A DNA stretch of 64,000 bases from CAMYMQ01 sp963730305 (GTDB lineage: Bacteria > Pseudomonadota > Alphaproteobacteria > Bin65), in NCBI GenBank assembly GCA_963730305.1, contig CAVSRB010000004.1, positions 714,332-778,331 on the forward strand. The letters run 5' to 3'. This document shows positions 54,731-63,974 of the stretch, piece after piece (the first letter of the stretch is position 1; every line of letters begins with the position of its first letter). A program made the position numbers and the translations under genes. The notes beneath the pieces were generated by a model, which did not search any database, was not told the origin of the DNA, and worked only from the letters and a program-made list of their open reading frames with translations.

Positions 54731-55159
54731 ATGGCAGCCGTCAAATCGGGGGACAAGGTCCGGGTTCACTATACCGGCACGCTGGCCGACGGGTCGCAGT
54801 TCGACAGCTCGCGCGAGCGCGCGCCGCTCGAGGTCAACGTCGGCAGCGGCGAGACGATCCCGGGCTTCGAGACCGCGCTGGTCGGCATGGAGCCGGGGGA
54901 TACCCGCACGGTTACGATCGTGGCGGCCGAGGCCTATGGCGACCGCGACGAGGAGCGGATCATCAGCGTCCGGCGCAACGCGCTGCCCGACGACATCCAG
55001 CTGCAGATCGGCCAGATGCTCGACATGAGCACCAGCGAGGGCGGCCGCGTGCTGGTCACCGTCGCCGCCTTCGACGAGGAGACGGTGTCGCTCGACGCCA
55101 ACCATCCGCTCGCCGGCCACGACCTGACCTTCGAGCTGGAGCTGGTCGAGGTTCTCTAG
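54731..55159 (+). CDS. slyD: FKBP-type peptidyl-prolyl isomerase, SlyD family
   Basis: A 142-residue chaperone-isomerase. FKBP core: KVRVHYTGTLADGSQFDSS, GSGETIPGFETALVGM and the C-terminal NHPLAGHDLTFELELVEVL; the insert-in-flap domain lies between (DEERIISVRRNALPDD). The metal-binding His-rich tail of E. coli SlyD is absent. GGAGAG precedes the ATG. It folds proline-limited proteins in the cytoplasm. It is divergent from the carbonic anhydrase gene. Confidence 0.92.
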   Translation: MAAVKSGDKVRVHYTGTLADGSQFDSSRERAPLEVNVGSGETIPGFETALVGMEPGDTRTVTIVAAEAYGDRDEERIISVRRNALPDDIQLQIGQMLDMSTSEGGRVLVTVAAFDEETVSLDANHPLAGHDLTFELELVEVL

Positions 55160-55187
55160 CCCGGCGTTCGGCCTGCCCAGCGGCGGG

Positions 55188-56195
55188 TCAGCCCGGCAGC
55201 GTGATCGCGATCTTGCCGAAATGGCCGGCCGCCTCCATGTGGCGGTAGGCGTCGGGCGCCGCGGCGAAGTCGAAGCTGCGGTCGATCACCGGTTCGAGCC
55301 GGTTGGCGGCGATCGCCGCGTTCATGGCCCGGAACATGGCCTGGCTGCCGACGTAGATGCCATTCAAGCGGATCGACTTGCGCAGGATCGGGGTCGGGTT
55401 GACCGTACCCGCGGTCAGCACGCCGATCAGCGCGATGTGGCCGCCGATGCGCACCGCCTCGATCGACTGCTCCAGCGTTCCCGCGCCGCCGACCTCGACG
55501 ATGTGGTCGACGCCGCCGCCGGTCAGGTCCTTGACCGCGGCCGCCCAGTCCGGCGTCTCGCCGTAGTTGATCCCCTGCCAGGCGCCCATCGCGCGGGCCC
55601 GGTCGAGCTTGTCGTCGCTCTTCGAGGTGATGATCGTGCGCGCGCCCATCATCGTGCAGAACTGGAGCGCGAAGATCGAGACGCCGCCGGTGCCGAGCAG
55701 CAGCACCGTGTCGCCGGCCTTCAACCCTCCCTTCACCACCAGGGCGTGCCACGCGGTCAGCGCCGCGCAGGGCAGGGTCGCCGCCTGCTCGTAGTCGAGA
55801 TGGTCGGGGATCGGCACGACGCCGTGTTCGTTGAGCACGACCTCCTCGGCCAGCATGCCGTCGATCGGCCCGCCCTGGGCGCTGGCCATCGCCGCGGCCG
55901 AGACCTCGCCGGCAGCCCAGTCCTGGAAGAAGCAGCCGGCGACCCGGTCGCCGACCGCCACCGCCGATACCCCGGCGCCGACCGCGACCACGTCGCCGGC
56001 GCCGTCGGAGTTGGGGATGCGCGGGAATTTGAGCCCCATACGCCCAGGCGCACGCACGGTGTTGAGGTCGCGGTAGTTGACCGAGTTGGCGCGCACCCGG
56101 ACCTTCACCTGCCCCGGTCCGGGTTCGGGCGACGGGCGTTCGGCCAGGGTCAGTGCGTCGATGCCGCCGTCGCCGACGATTTCCCATGCTTTCAT
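55188..56195 (-). CDS. MDR-superfamily NAD(P)-dependent dehydrogenase/quinone reductase
   Basis: A 335-residue medium-chain dehydrogenase. ANSVNYRDLNTVRAPGRMGL is in the position of the catalytic zinc site but lacks the cysteine, so it is a zinc-free quinone-oxidoreductase type. The nucleotide-binding fold is LLLGTGGVSIFALQF, and YGETPDWAAAVKDLTGGGVD follows. It lies 30 bases downstream of pobA on the same strand, so it may act in the same pathway. The substrate is unknown. Confidence 0.87.
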   Translation of the reverse strand: MKAWEIVGDGGIDALTLAERPSPEPGPGQVKVRVRANSVNYRDLNTVRAPGRMGLKFPRIPNSDGAGDVVAVGAGVSAVAVGDRVAGCFFQDWAAGEVSAAAMASAQGGPIDGMLAEEVVLNEHGVVPIPDHLDYEQAATLPCAALTAWHALVVKGGLKAGDTVLLLGTGGVSIFALQFCTMMGARTIITSKSDDKLDRARAMGAWQGINYGETPDWAAAVKDLTGGGVDHIVEVGGAGTLEQSIEAVRIGGHIALIGVLTAGTVNPTPILRKSIRLNGIYVGSQAMFRAMNAAIAANRLEPVIDRSFDFAAAPDAYRHMEAAGHFGKIAITLPG

Positions 56196-56225
56196 GATCG
56201 GTCCTGTCGAAGTGCGGGGAGAGGG

Positions 56226-57398
56226 TCAGAGGGGCAGGCCGACATAGTTCTCGGCCAGCGCGGCCTGGGCGGCCTCCGAGTCGAACAGGTAGTCGAGCTC
56301 GGCGAGCTGGATGCCGCGGTCGAAGGTGCTCTGGTCGGGGAACTTGTGGAGCACGGTAGTCATCCACCACGAGAAGCGCTCGGCCTTCCAGACCCGCTTG
56401 AGGCAGTCGTCGGAATAGCGCTCTATCAGGTCGGTGCGGCCACCCTCCTTGTAGTAAGCGGTGAGCGCGCGGGACAGGTAGTGGATGTCCGACGCCGCGA
56501 GGTTGAGGCCCTTGGCCCCGGTCGGCGGCACGATGTGGGCGGCGTCGCCGGCCAGGAACAGCCGGCGGTGGCGCATCGGCTCGGCGACGAAGCTGCGCAG
56601 CGGCGCGATGCTCTTCTCGATCGACGGTCCCATCTCGATCCGCTCGGCGGCGGTGGCCGGCAGGCGGACGCGCAGCTCGTCCCAGAAGCGGTCGTCGGTC
56701 CACTCCTCCAGGTCCTCGTCGTAGGCGCACTGGATGTAGTAGCGGCTGCGCGTCGGCGAGCGCATCGAGCACAGCGCGAAGCCGCGCCAGTGGTTGACGT
56801 AGATGAGCTCGTCCGAGACCGGCTTGGTCTCCGACAGGATGCCGAGCCAGCCGAACGGATAGACCCGCTCATGGGTCTTGAGCACCGTTTCGGGGAAGGC
56901 CCTACGGCTGACCCCGCGGAAGCCGTCGCAGCCGGCGATGAAGTCGCAGTCGAGCCGCTCCTCCTTGCCGTCCTTGAGGTAGGTGAGCGCCGGCGCGTCG
57001 CCGTCGATGCCCTCGATCCGGACGTTCTCGGCCTCGTAGACCAGCGCCCCGCCCGCGGCGGCGCGGGCGTCCATCAGGTCCTTGGTCACCTCGGTCTGGC
57101 CGTAGACGGTGACCGCCTTGCCGGTGTGGGCCTTGAGGTCGATCCGCTGGCGGCGGTCGCCGAAGCAGACGTCGAAGCCGTCGTGGACCAGCCCTTCGCG
57201 GTCCATCCGCTCGGCCACGCCGGCGGCGCGCAGCAAGTCGACCGTGCCCTGCTCGAGCACGCCGGCGCGGATGCGGCCGAGGACGTAGTCCTGGCTGCGC
57301 CGCTCGAGGACGACGCTGTCGATGCCCTGCTGGTGCAGGAGTTGCGACAGCAGCAGGCCCGAGGGGCCCGATCCGATGATGCCGACCTGGGTCTTCAT
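56226..57398 (-). CDS. pobA: 4-hydroxybenzoate 3-monooxygenase
   Basis: A 390-residue FAD monooxygenase, the usual length. Motifs: GIIGSGPSGLLLSQLLHQQG (FAD), QDYVLGRIRAGVLEQGT, AGCDGFRGVSR (DG motif) and LAGDAAHIVPPTGAKGLN (GD motif). It converts 4-hydroxybenzoate to protocatechuate with NADPH and oxygen in the cytoplasm. It lies downstream of the Fe-S gene and upstream of the MDR gene in a minus-strand unit. No pobR regulator or protocatechuate dioxygenase is visible. Confidence 0.95.
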   Translation of the reverse strand: MKTQVGIIGSGPSGLLLSQLLHQQGIDSVVLERRSQDYVLGRIRAGVLEQGTVDLLRAAGVAERMDREGLVHDGFDVCFGDRRQRIDLKAHTGKAVTVYGQTEVTKDLMDARAAAGGALVYEAENVRIEGIDGDAPALTYLKDGKEERLDCDFIAGCDGFRGVSRRAFPETVLKTHERVYPFGWLGILSETKPVSDELIYVNHWRGFALCSMRSPTRSRYYIQCAYDEDLEEWTDDRFWDELRVRLPATAAERIEMGPSIEKSIAPLRSFVAEPMRHRRLFLAGDAAHIVPPTGAKGLNLAASDIHYLSRALTAYYKEGGRTDLIERYSDDCLKRVWKAERFSWWMTTVLHKFPDQSTFDRGIQLAELDYLFDSEAAQAALAENYVGLPL

Positions 57399-57413
57399 GT
57401 CCGGGGCGACCCG

Positions 57414-58397
57414 CTACCGGCGTTGCCGCTTGCGCGCCATCTTGGCGACCAGGTTGTCGGCGACGCCCGGCCGGCTCCACGGACACACCGCCAGGCAGAT
57501 GCCGCAGGTCTTGTTGTCGACGAAATACGGGATGCACTTGTCGAAGTCGACGTACCACTTGCGCTCGCCGCGGACCATCTGCTTCTCCGGGGAGATCGCG
57601 CCGGGCGGGCAGGCGTTGGTGCAGATCTGGCAGCTCTGGCAGAAGTCGTCGGCGCCGAACACGTCGGGCGCGTCGGCGACGAGCGGCACGTCGGTCAGCA
57701 CCACCGACAGCCGGAAGTCGGCGCCGAACCTGCGGTGGATCATCGAGCCGTGCTTGCCGAGCTCGCCCATGCCGGCCTCGATCGCGGCCGGGATCATCAG
57801 CACGTCCTCGGTCATCGGGCCGGTCTTGGGCGCGGCGAACCAGCCGCGGTCGCGGACCCAGTTGGACAGGTGCTTGGCGGCGTTGCCGGCCCGTTCGTAC
57901 TGGGCCATGACCTCGATATAGGCCGCGTCCGACGGCGCCGTCTTCATCGCCTCATAGTCCTGGGCGAAGGCCATGACCACGGCCCACTGGCCCTGCGGCG
58001 CCGGCCGGTCGGGAAAGGCCCATTCCGGGCGCCAGGCGGCGATGCCGACGTCGTCGGCGCCGAGTTCCCGCGCCGCGGCCTTGACCAGATCGACCCATTC
58101 CGCGGCCGGATGCTCGACCTTCTCCTCGGCGACGTCGTGGACCGGGATATCCGCCGTCCGCTGGCGGTACTTGCGCGCCGCCGCGATCGCCTCGTTGTCC
58201 TTGTCCTTCTCATAGAAGTAGTACATCACCGGCGCGTGCGGCGTGGAGCCGTCGGTGCGCCAGAACACCGGCCGGGGCGGGCCCGGCTCGGTCTCGCCCA
58301 GGCCGTTGATCGCGTTGCCCGAGATGTTGGGCCACAGCTTCAGGACCTCGGGATTGGGCTCCCAGGCGGCGGTGCCGGCGTCGTCTTTCGGGGCCAT
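57414..58397 (-). CDS. Reductive-dehalogenase-like double [4Fe-4S] protein
   Basis: A 327-residue protein. The C-terminal half has two cluster motifs: CQSCQICTNACPPGA and CIPYFVDNKTCGICLAVCPWSRP, the arrangement of reductive dehalogenases and the QueG family. The middle (GADDVGIAAWRPEW, VMAFAQDYEAM, HLSNWVRDRGWFA, GMGELGKHGSMIHRRFG) matches their corrinoid-binding core. There is no twin-arginine signal, so it is cytoplasmic and smaller than respiratory dehalogenases. It lies 15 bases upstream of pobA in the same direction. It may remove a halogen or other group before hydroxylation, but QueG-like or unknown chemistry cannot be excluded. Confidence 0.8.
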   Translation of the reverse strand: MAPKDDAGTAAWEPNPEVLKLWPNISGNAINGLGETEPGPPRPVFWRTDGSTPHAPVMYYFYEKDKDNEAIAAARKYRQRTADIPVHDVAEEKVEHPAAEWVDLVKAAARELGADDVGIAAWRPEWAFPDRPAPQGQWAVVMAFAQDYEAMKTAPSDAAYIEVMAQYERAGNAAKHLSNWVRDRGWFAAPKTGPMTEDVLMIPAAIEAGMGELGKHGSMIHRRFGADFRLSVVLTDVPLVADAPDVFGADDFCQSCQICTNACPPGAISPEKQMVRGERKWYVDFDKCIPYFVDNKTCGICLAVCPWSRPGVADNLVAKMARKRQRR

Positions 58398-58561
58398 GTC
58401 GGGTCGTCCTTCGTGGTCGCGCGGAAACCTGGCAAACAGCGTATCAGCCCCGCGGCGAAAGGCAAATCCGCGCTTTCCGGGCGGCCGGGCGCCGCCGGTC
58501 GTGATCCGCGTGCGAGCCTCGCCTCTGGCCCCGCCGGCGCGGGTGCGGTAGGAGGCAGGCC

Positions 58562-59566
58562 ATGACCGAGCGCCTGATCGTCGTCACCGCGGACCCCGGC
58601 CATGTCGACACCGTCGTCGCCATCGCCGGGCAGGCCGAGGTCCTGGACTGCCACGTCTACCCGACCGACGACGAGACGCCGCGCCAGGCGGTCCACCTGC
58701 TGGTCGGCGCCGAAAAGCGCCAGGCCGTCCTCGACCAGCTCCAGAACGCGCTCGGCGGCTCGACCGACTGGCGCATCACCATCCTGCCGGTCGAGGCGAC
58801 CGTGCCCCGCCGGGAGGAGAAGCCCGACGCGGAGGAGGCCCGGGCCCGGCGGCGGGCGAGCGAGACCCGCGAGGAGCTGTACAGCGACGTCGCCCGCAAC
58901 GCGACGCTGGACGGGAACTTCCTGATCTTCGCGGCGCTGTCGACCGTGGTCGCGGCGATCGGGCTGATCGAGGACAACGTCGCCGTCGTGATCGGCGCCA
59001 TGGTCATCGCGCCGCTCTTGGGCCCCAACCTGGCCTTCGGCTTCGGCGTCGCCCTGGGCGACCGCGCGCTGATGGCCCGCGCGCTCGGCACCAACGCCGC
59101 CGGGGTCGCGCTCACCCTGGTGCTGTGCGCGGCGATCGGCCTGGCCTGGCCGCTCGACCTGGGCAGCCGGGAGCTGATGGCCCGCACCGATGTCGGCTTC
59201 GACGGCATGGTCCTCGCGCTGGCGTCGGGCGCGGCGGCGGCCCTGTCGCTGACCACCGGGCTCTCGGCCGCGCTGGTCGGGGTCATGGTCGCGGTCGCCT
59301 TGCTGCCGCCGGCGGCGACCATCGGCCTGATGCTGGGCGCGGGCCAATGGCACCACGCCCTCGGCGCGGCCCTGCTGCTCGCGGTCAACGTGGTCTGCGT
59401 CAACCTGGCGACCCAGGCGACCTTCGTGCTGCGCGGGGTCACGCCCCGGACCTGGCTGGAGAAGGAGGCCGCCCGCCGCGCGGTGCGCGTCAACGCGCTG
59501 ATCTGGCTGCTGCTGCTCGCGGCGCTGGCCGGCTTGTTGCTCTTGCGCACGCCGGCGCCGGCCTGA
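58562..59566 (+). CDS. DUF389 (TIGR00341) membrane protein
   Basis: A 334-residue protein with an N-terminal soluble domain of about 110 residues (RLIVVTADPGHVDTVVAIAG) and five to six membrane segments. The membrane part has VVIGAMVIAPLLGPNLAFGFG and MVAVALLPPAATIGLMLG, typical of DUF389. The function of this family is unknown; it may act in transport. It starts at ATG 58562 after GGAGGC. It stands alone, 151 bases before the MFS gene. Confidence 0.88.
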   Translation: MTERLIVVTADPGHVDTVVAIAGQAEVLDCHVYPTDDETPRQAVHLLVGAEKRQAVLDQLQNALGGSTDWRITILPVEATVPRREEKPDAEEARARRRASETREELYSDVARNATLDGNFLIFAALSTVVAAIGLIEDNVAVVIGAMVIAPLLGPNLAFGFGVALGDRALMARALGTNAAGVALTLVLCAAIGLAWPLDLGSRELMARTDVGFDGMVLALASGAAAALSLTTGLSAALVGVMVAVALLPPAATIGLMLGAGQWHHALGAALLLAVNVVCVNLATQATFVLRGVTPRTWLEKEAARRAVRVNALIWLLLLAALAGLLLLRTPAPA

Positions 59567-59717
59567 CCCGCTAGGCCCGGCGGCTGCCGACCTGACCGCT
59601 GCCGATCCGACGGCCGCGACGCCTCGCCGCGCCCGGTCACATTCTGGCCTCCGGCACTGGCCCCGCAGGCCCGCAATCGCGTAGTCTCACGGCCCCACCG
59701 CTGACAGTCGCCGATTC

Positions 59718-60924
59718 TTGACCGACAAACCCAACCTCTTCGGCCGGATCTGGATCCTGCTACTGATCGTGTTCGTGGACATGGTCGGCTTCGGGATCAT
59801 CATCCCGTTCCTGCCCTTCTGGGGCGAGCGCTACGGCGCGACACCGGATCTGGTCGCGCTGTTGATGACCACCTATGCCGGGTTCCAGTTCGTGTTCGCC
59901 TTCCCGCTCGGCTGGATCAGCGACAACATCGGCCGCAAGCCGGTGCTGGCGCTCAGCGTCGCCGGCTCGGTGGTCAGCTTCAGCCTGCTCGCGATCGCCA
60001 ACTCGCTGTGGATGATCTTCCTGTCGCGGGCGCTGGGCGGGGTGGTCGGCGCCAACATCGCGGTCGCCCAAGCCTACATCGCCGACGTCACCGACCAGCA
60101 GGAGCGGGCCAAGGCCATGGGCCTGCTCGGCGCGTCGCTCGGGCTCGGCTTCATCCTCGGCCCGGCGCTGGGCGGCCTGCTCGCCGGGGCCGATCCCGGC
60201 AATCCGAACTACCGCCTGACCTTCTTCGTCGCCGCCGGCATTTCCGGGTTGAGCCTGCTGACCTGCCTGTTCGCGATGAGCGAGCCGGCGCGGCGCAAGG
60301 CGATCGCCGCCGAGCGCGGCTTCCGGGCGCGGCTGCGCGCCTTCGGGCTGGTGGTCAGCGAGCCGGGGGTCGCGATCCCGATCATCGTCGCGGGCGTCGC
60401 CGGCTTCGCGATGGCCGGGCTCGAAATCGACCTATGCGCTGTGGACCAACCGCGAGCACGGCTGGGGGCCGCAGGCCAACGGCTGGTTCTTCGCCTATAT
60501 CGGCGTGGTGCTGGTGATCGTCCAGGGCGGGCTGGTCGGCCGCATCGCCCGGCGCTTCGGCGAGGCGCGGATGCTGGTGGCGGGCCTGGTCTCGCTGATG
60601 CTGGGGATGGCGCTGGTGCCGCTGTCGGTGACCGAATGGCTGGTCTTCGTCAACGGCGGGCTGGTCGCGATCGGCTTCGGCATGTGCAGCCCGGCGCTCA
60701 ACAGCCTGACCTCGCGCAACGCGCCCGCCGACCGGCAGGGCGCGGTGATGGGCGTGCTCCAGTCGGCCCAGAGCCTGGCGCGGGTCGCCGGGCCGGCCTT
60801 CGCCGGGGTGCTGTTCGCCCAGTGGGGCCACAACTCGCCCTACGTGGCGTCGGCGGTGATCCTGGTCGCGGTGATCGCGCTGGTCGGCGCCCGCTTCTCC
60901 CGGCTCACCGTGCCGCAGCCGTAA
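59718..60924 (+). pseudogene. MFS transporter (TetA-like), frameshifted
   Basis: A twelve-helix major facilitator. The first half (from TTG 59718) shows FVDMVGFGIIIPFLPF, the motif-A loop GWISDNIGRKPVLAL and AQAYIADVTDQQERAKAMG. Near 60425 one extra A in a run of three breaks the frame after MAGLE. The natural continuation STYALWTNREHGWGPQANGW and the second half, ending ARFSRLTVPQP, reads in the next frame to 60924. Restored length is about 401 residues, normal for TetA/MdtG-like drug or metabolite exporters. An indel error in the assembly is the simplest explanation. Confidence 0.85.
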
Positions 60925-61959
60925 GCACGCCGCTCGGCGCCGGCCGCGCCTCGAAGGGCGCGAGGTGGCCGAGGAAGATCTCCGCGCAGGCGCGCCAGGA
61001 ATAGCCCTCGGCATAGGCCCGGCACGCCGCCGGGTCCTTGGTCAGCGCCTCGCGGACCGCCTTGGCCAGGTCGTCGTCGAGGCAGCCGACCGCCGGGTCG
61101 AGGATGACGTCGATCGGCCCGGTGACCGGGAAGGCCGCCACCGGCACCCCGCTCGCCAGCGCCTCGAGCAGGACCAGCCCGAAGGTGTCGGTCAGGCTCG
61201 GGAAGACGAAGGCGTCGGCCGCCGCGACGTGGGCGGCGAGTTCCTCGCCCTGCTTGTAGCCGGTGAACACCGCGTCGGGATACTTGCGCGCCAGCGCGGC
61301 GCGCTGCGGGCCGTCGCCGACGACCACCTTGGTCCCTGGCAGGTCGAGCGCGAGGAAGGCCTCGATGTTCTTCTCGACCGCCACCCGGCCGACGAACAGC
61401 AGGATCGGCCGGGGCAGGTTGGGCGGGACAGGTCGAGGGCCGTCTTCGGCCGCGGCCGGAACAACGCGGTGTCGACCCCGCGGGTCCAGCGCTTGAGGTT
61501 GACGAAGCCGGCCTTCTCCAGGGTCTCGGCCAGCGAGCGGGTGGCGACCATGACCCCGCGCGAGGGCCGGTGGAAGCGCCGCATGACGGCATAGCCCCAC
61601 CGCGCCGGCACGCCGAAGCGGGCGCGGACGTATTCGGGGAACTTGGTGTGGAAGCTCGTGGTGAAGGGCAGGCCCCGCCGGCGGCAGTAGCGCCGCGCCG
61701 CCCAGCCGAGCGGCCCCTCGGTCGCGATGTGGATCGCCTCGGGCGCGAAATCGTCGAGCGCGCGCCGGATGGCCCGGCCCGGGAACAGGGCCAGCCGGAT
61801 CTCGGGATAGGTCGGGCAGGGGATCGTCCTGAAGCTGTCCGGCGCGACCACCTCGACCGTGTGCCCCATCGCGCCCAGTTCGTCGCGGACCCGCGACAGG
61901 GTGCGGACGACGCCGTTGACCTGCGGGTACCAGGCGTCGGTGACGATGGCGATGCGCAT
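60905..61959 (-). pseudogene. Family 4 glycosyltransferase, frameshifted
   Basis: A GT-B glycosyltransferase. The first part from ATG 61959 has MRIAIVTDAWYPQVNGVVRT, the conserved N-terminal glycine loop, and TTSFHTKFPEYVRARFG. Near 61426 one base (a C on the coding strand, G-run 61425-61427) appears missing; the second part (LPRPILLFVGRVAVEKNIEAF, FPSLTDTFGLVLLEALASGVP) reads in another frame to 60905. It overlaps the MFS 3' end by 20 bases on the opposite strand. The upstream LpxH-like gene is 12 bases away. Similar enzymes transfer a sugar to lipid acceptors; the acceptor here is unknown. Confidence 0.83.
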
Positions 61960-61971
61960 GGGCGAGCGGCG

Positions 61972-62795
61972 CTAGAGCGCCGGCTCCTTCGCCTTGGCCC
62001 GGCGGCGGCGCGGCCGGGCCGGCAGGTGGTGCGTGTCGCCGGCCTCGGCGAGCCAGTGCAGGATCTCCAGCCGGCCGTCGGGATGCTCGACCAGCGCGGT
62101 GCAGCTCTCGACCCAGTCGCCGTCGTTGCAGTAGGTGATGCCGCCGACGTCGCGGATCTCGGCGTGGTGGATGTGGCCGCAGATGACCCCGTCGACCCCG
62201 CGCCCGCGCGCCTCGGCGACCACCGCCTGCTCGAAGCGGCCGATATACTCGACCGCGTTCTTGACCTTGGCCTTGAGGTAGGCCGACAGCGACCAGTAGG
62301 GCAGGCCCAGCGCCCGCCGGCGCGACGTTGAACCAGTAGTTGACCGCGAGCGCCATGTTGTAGGCGCGGTCGCCGAGGAAGGCGAGCCAGCGGGCGTAGC
62401 GGACCACGCCGTCGAACTCGTCGCCGTGGAGGACGAGATAGCGCTTGCCGTCGGCGGCCTCGTGGACCGCCTCGCGGGCGATCTCGATGCCGCCGAGCGT
62501 GGAGGCCGACGAACTGGCGCCCCGCCTCGTCGTGGTTGCCGGGGATGAAGACCACCCGGGTGCCCTTGCGCGCCTTGCGCAGCAGCTTCTGGACGACGTC
62601 GTTGTGGGGCTGGGGCCAGTACCACGAGCGCTTGAGCCGCCAGCCGTCGATGATGTCGCCGACCAGGTAGAGCGTTTCCGATTCGGTGCGCCGCAGGAAG
62701 TCGAGCAGCAGCTCGGCCTGGCAGCCGCGGGTGCCGAGGTGGATGTCCGAGATCCACAGCGTCCGGTAGTGACGCGTCTCGTCCGGCCGGCGCAT
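61972..62795 (-). pseudogene. LpxH-like calcineurin-type phosphoesterase, two frame breaks
   Basis: A metallophosphoesterase resembling UDP-2,3-diacylglucosamine pyrophosphatases of lipid A synthesis. Metal motifs are present but lie in different frames: ISDIHLGTRGC, GDIIDGW and GNHDE in the first; LVLHGDEFDGVV in the second; GHIHHAEI in the third. Extra bases near 62502 and 62325 account for the breaks. Restored length is about 274 residues. ATG 62795 or GTG 62804 starts it. It is followed by the glycosyltransferase gene. Assembly indels are the likely cause. Confidence 0.83.
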
Positions 62796-62804
62796 GACGG
62801 TCAC

Positions 62805-63014
62805 GGCCGGCTTGCCCCAGCGTCGTTCTCAGTAATTCGCAAGTCGATCGTGCCCGGACTGCGCATGTGATTTGATATTGTTGTTCGAAATATAGTAAAC
62901 GGCCTTCCGTTTTCCTTTTAAATAACCAATAATCCATGTCCATGACCGATCCATTATTGTTATATTTCAGTTTTGTTACGGCCGCCGCGCGGATCGCGGC
63001 CATCCGGCCCGCGC
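62805..63014. promoter_or_regulatory. Divergent AT-rich promoter region
   Basis: About 210 bases between the divergent phosphoesterase and lipid-kinase starts. Bases 62870-62975 are clearly AT-rich (for example TTTTAAATAACCAATAAT), unlike surrounding sequence, and probably contain the promoters of both genes. No clear palindrome was found. Confidence 0.45.
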
Positions 63015-63974
63015 ATGGGTGACCATCCTGCCGTGATCTCCGAGCCTGCGGCCGACCTCGCCGGCGACCCGGGCCGGCGGGTGGTGGTGATCCGCAACCC
63101 GGTCGCCGGCCGCCGGCGCGAACGGCGCTTCCGCGCAGCCCTGGCCGGGCTCGCGGCCGCGGGCTGCCGCGTCGACCTGCGCGAGACCACGGCGCCGGGC
63201 GACGCCACCCGGCTCGCTGCCGAGGCGGCGGCCGAAGCCGACGTCGTCGTCGCCGCGGGCGGCGACGGCACCATCAACGAGGTGCTCAACGGCCTCGCCG
63301 CCACGGACACGGCCGGCGGCGCCGCGCTGGGCGTGATCCCGCTCGGCACCGCCAATGTCTTCGCCGCCGAGATCGGCCTCGACGACGATATCGACCGAGC
63401 CGTCGCGGCGATCGCCCACGGGCCGCTGCGCCCGATCTGCCTCGGCCTTGTCGATACCGGCGAGACCGGCCGCCGTGTGTTCGGCCTGATGCTCGGCGTC
63501 GGCTTCGACGCCCGGGTCGTCGCCGCGGTCACGCCCCGGCTCAAGCGGCGGCTGGGCAAGGCGGCCTATGTCCTGCACAGCCTGATCCGGCTGGTCCGCT
63601 ACCGCGACGCCGTGTTCACGGTCACGGTCGACGGCGTCGACCACCGGGCGGCCTCGGCGATCGTCGCCAACGGCCGCTTCTATGCCGGCCGCTACGTCAG
63701 CGCCCCCGAGGCCCGGCTGGACCGCGACAGCTTCGAGGTCTGCCTGTTCACCAGGGGCGGCCGCTGGAACGTGCTGCGCTACGGCGCCGCGCTGCTGTTC
63801 GGCCGGCTCGCGCGACTGCCCGACGTCGAGATCGTCACCGGCCGGTCGCTGACCATCGACGGCCCGGCGGGCGACCCGGTCCAGGCCGACGGCGACATCG
63901 TCGCCCGCCTGCCGCTGGCCGTCTCGGTGCTCGACCGGCGGATCGCCGTGGCGATACCGCCGGAAGAAGCTTAG
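63015..63974 (+). CDS. Diacylglycerol kinase-family lipid kinase
   Basis: A 319-residue lipid kinase of the DAGK/YegS class. VVVIRNPVAGRRRERRF and the nucleotide-binding GGDGTINEVLNGLA are intact, and VIPLGTANVFAAEIGL is the third conserved block. It phosphorylates a lipid headgroup, diacylglycerol or another alcohol, at the inner face of the membrane. The ATG at 63015 is preferred to the TTG at 62973, which would add 14 basic residues. It ends 26 bases before the window end. Confidence 0.9.
   Translation: MGDHPAVISEPAADLAGDPGRRVVVIRNPVAGRRRERRFRAALAGLAAAGCRVDLRETTAPGDATRLAAEAAAEADVVVAAGGDGTINEVLNGLAATDTAGGAALGVIPLGTANVFAAEIGLDDDIDRAVAAIAHGPLRPICLGLVDTGETGRRVFGLMLGVGFDARVVAAVTPRLKRRLGKAAYVLHSLIRLVRYRDAVFTVTVDGVDHRAASAIVANGRFYAGRYVSAPEARLDRDSFEVCLFTRGGRWNVLRYGAALLFGRLARLPDVEIVTGRSLTIDGPAGDPVQADGDIVARLPLAVSVLDRRIAVAIPPEEA

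Noticed and set aside
55221..58565. Open frame of more than 1100 codons on the plus strand
   Set aside because: It runs antisense across three well-supported genes (MDR, pobA, Fe-S protein) and shows no domain, only composition-driven residues.
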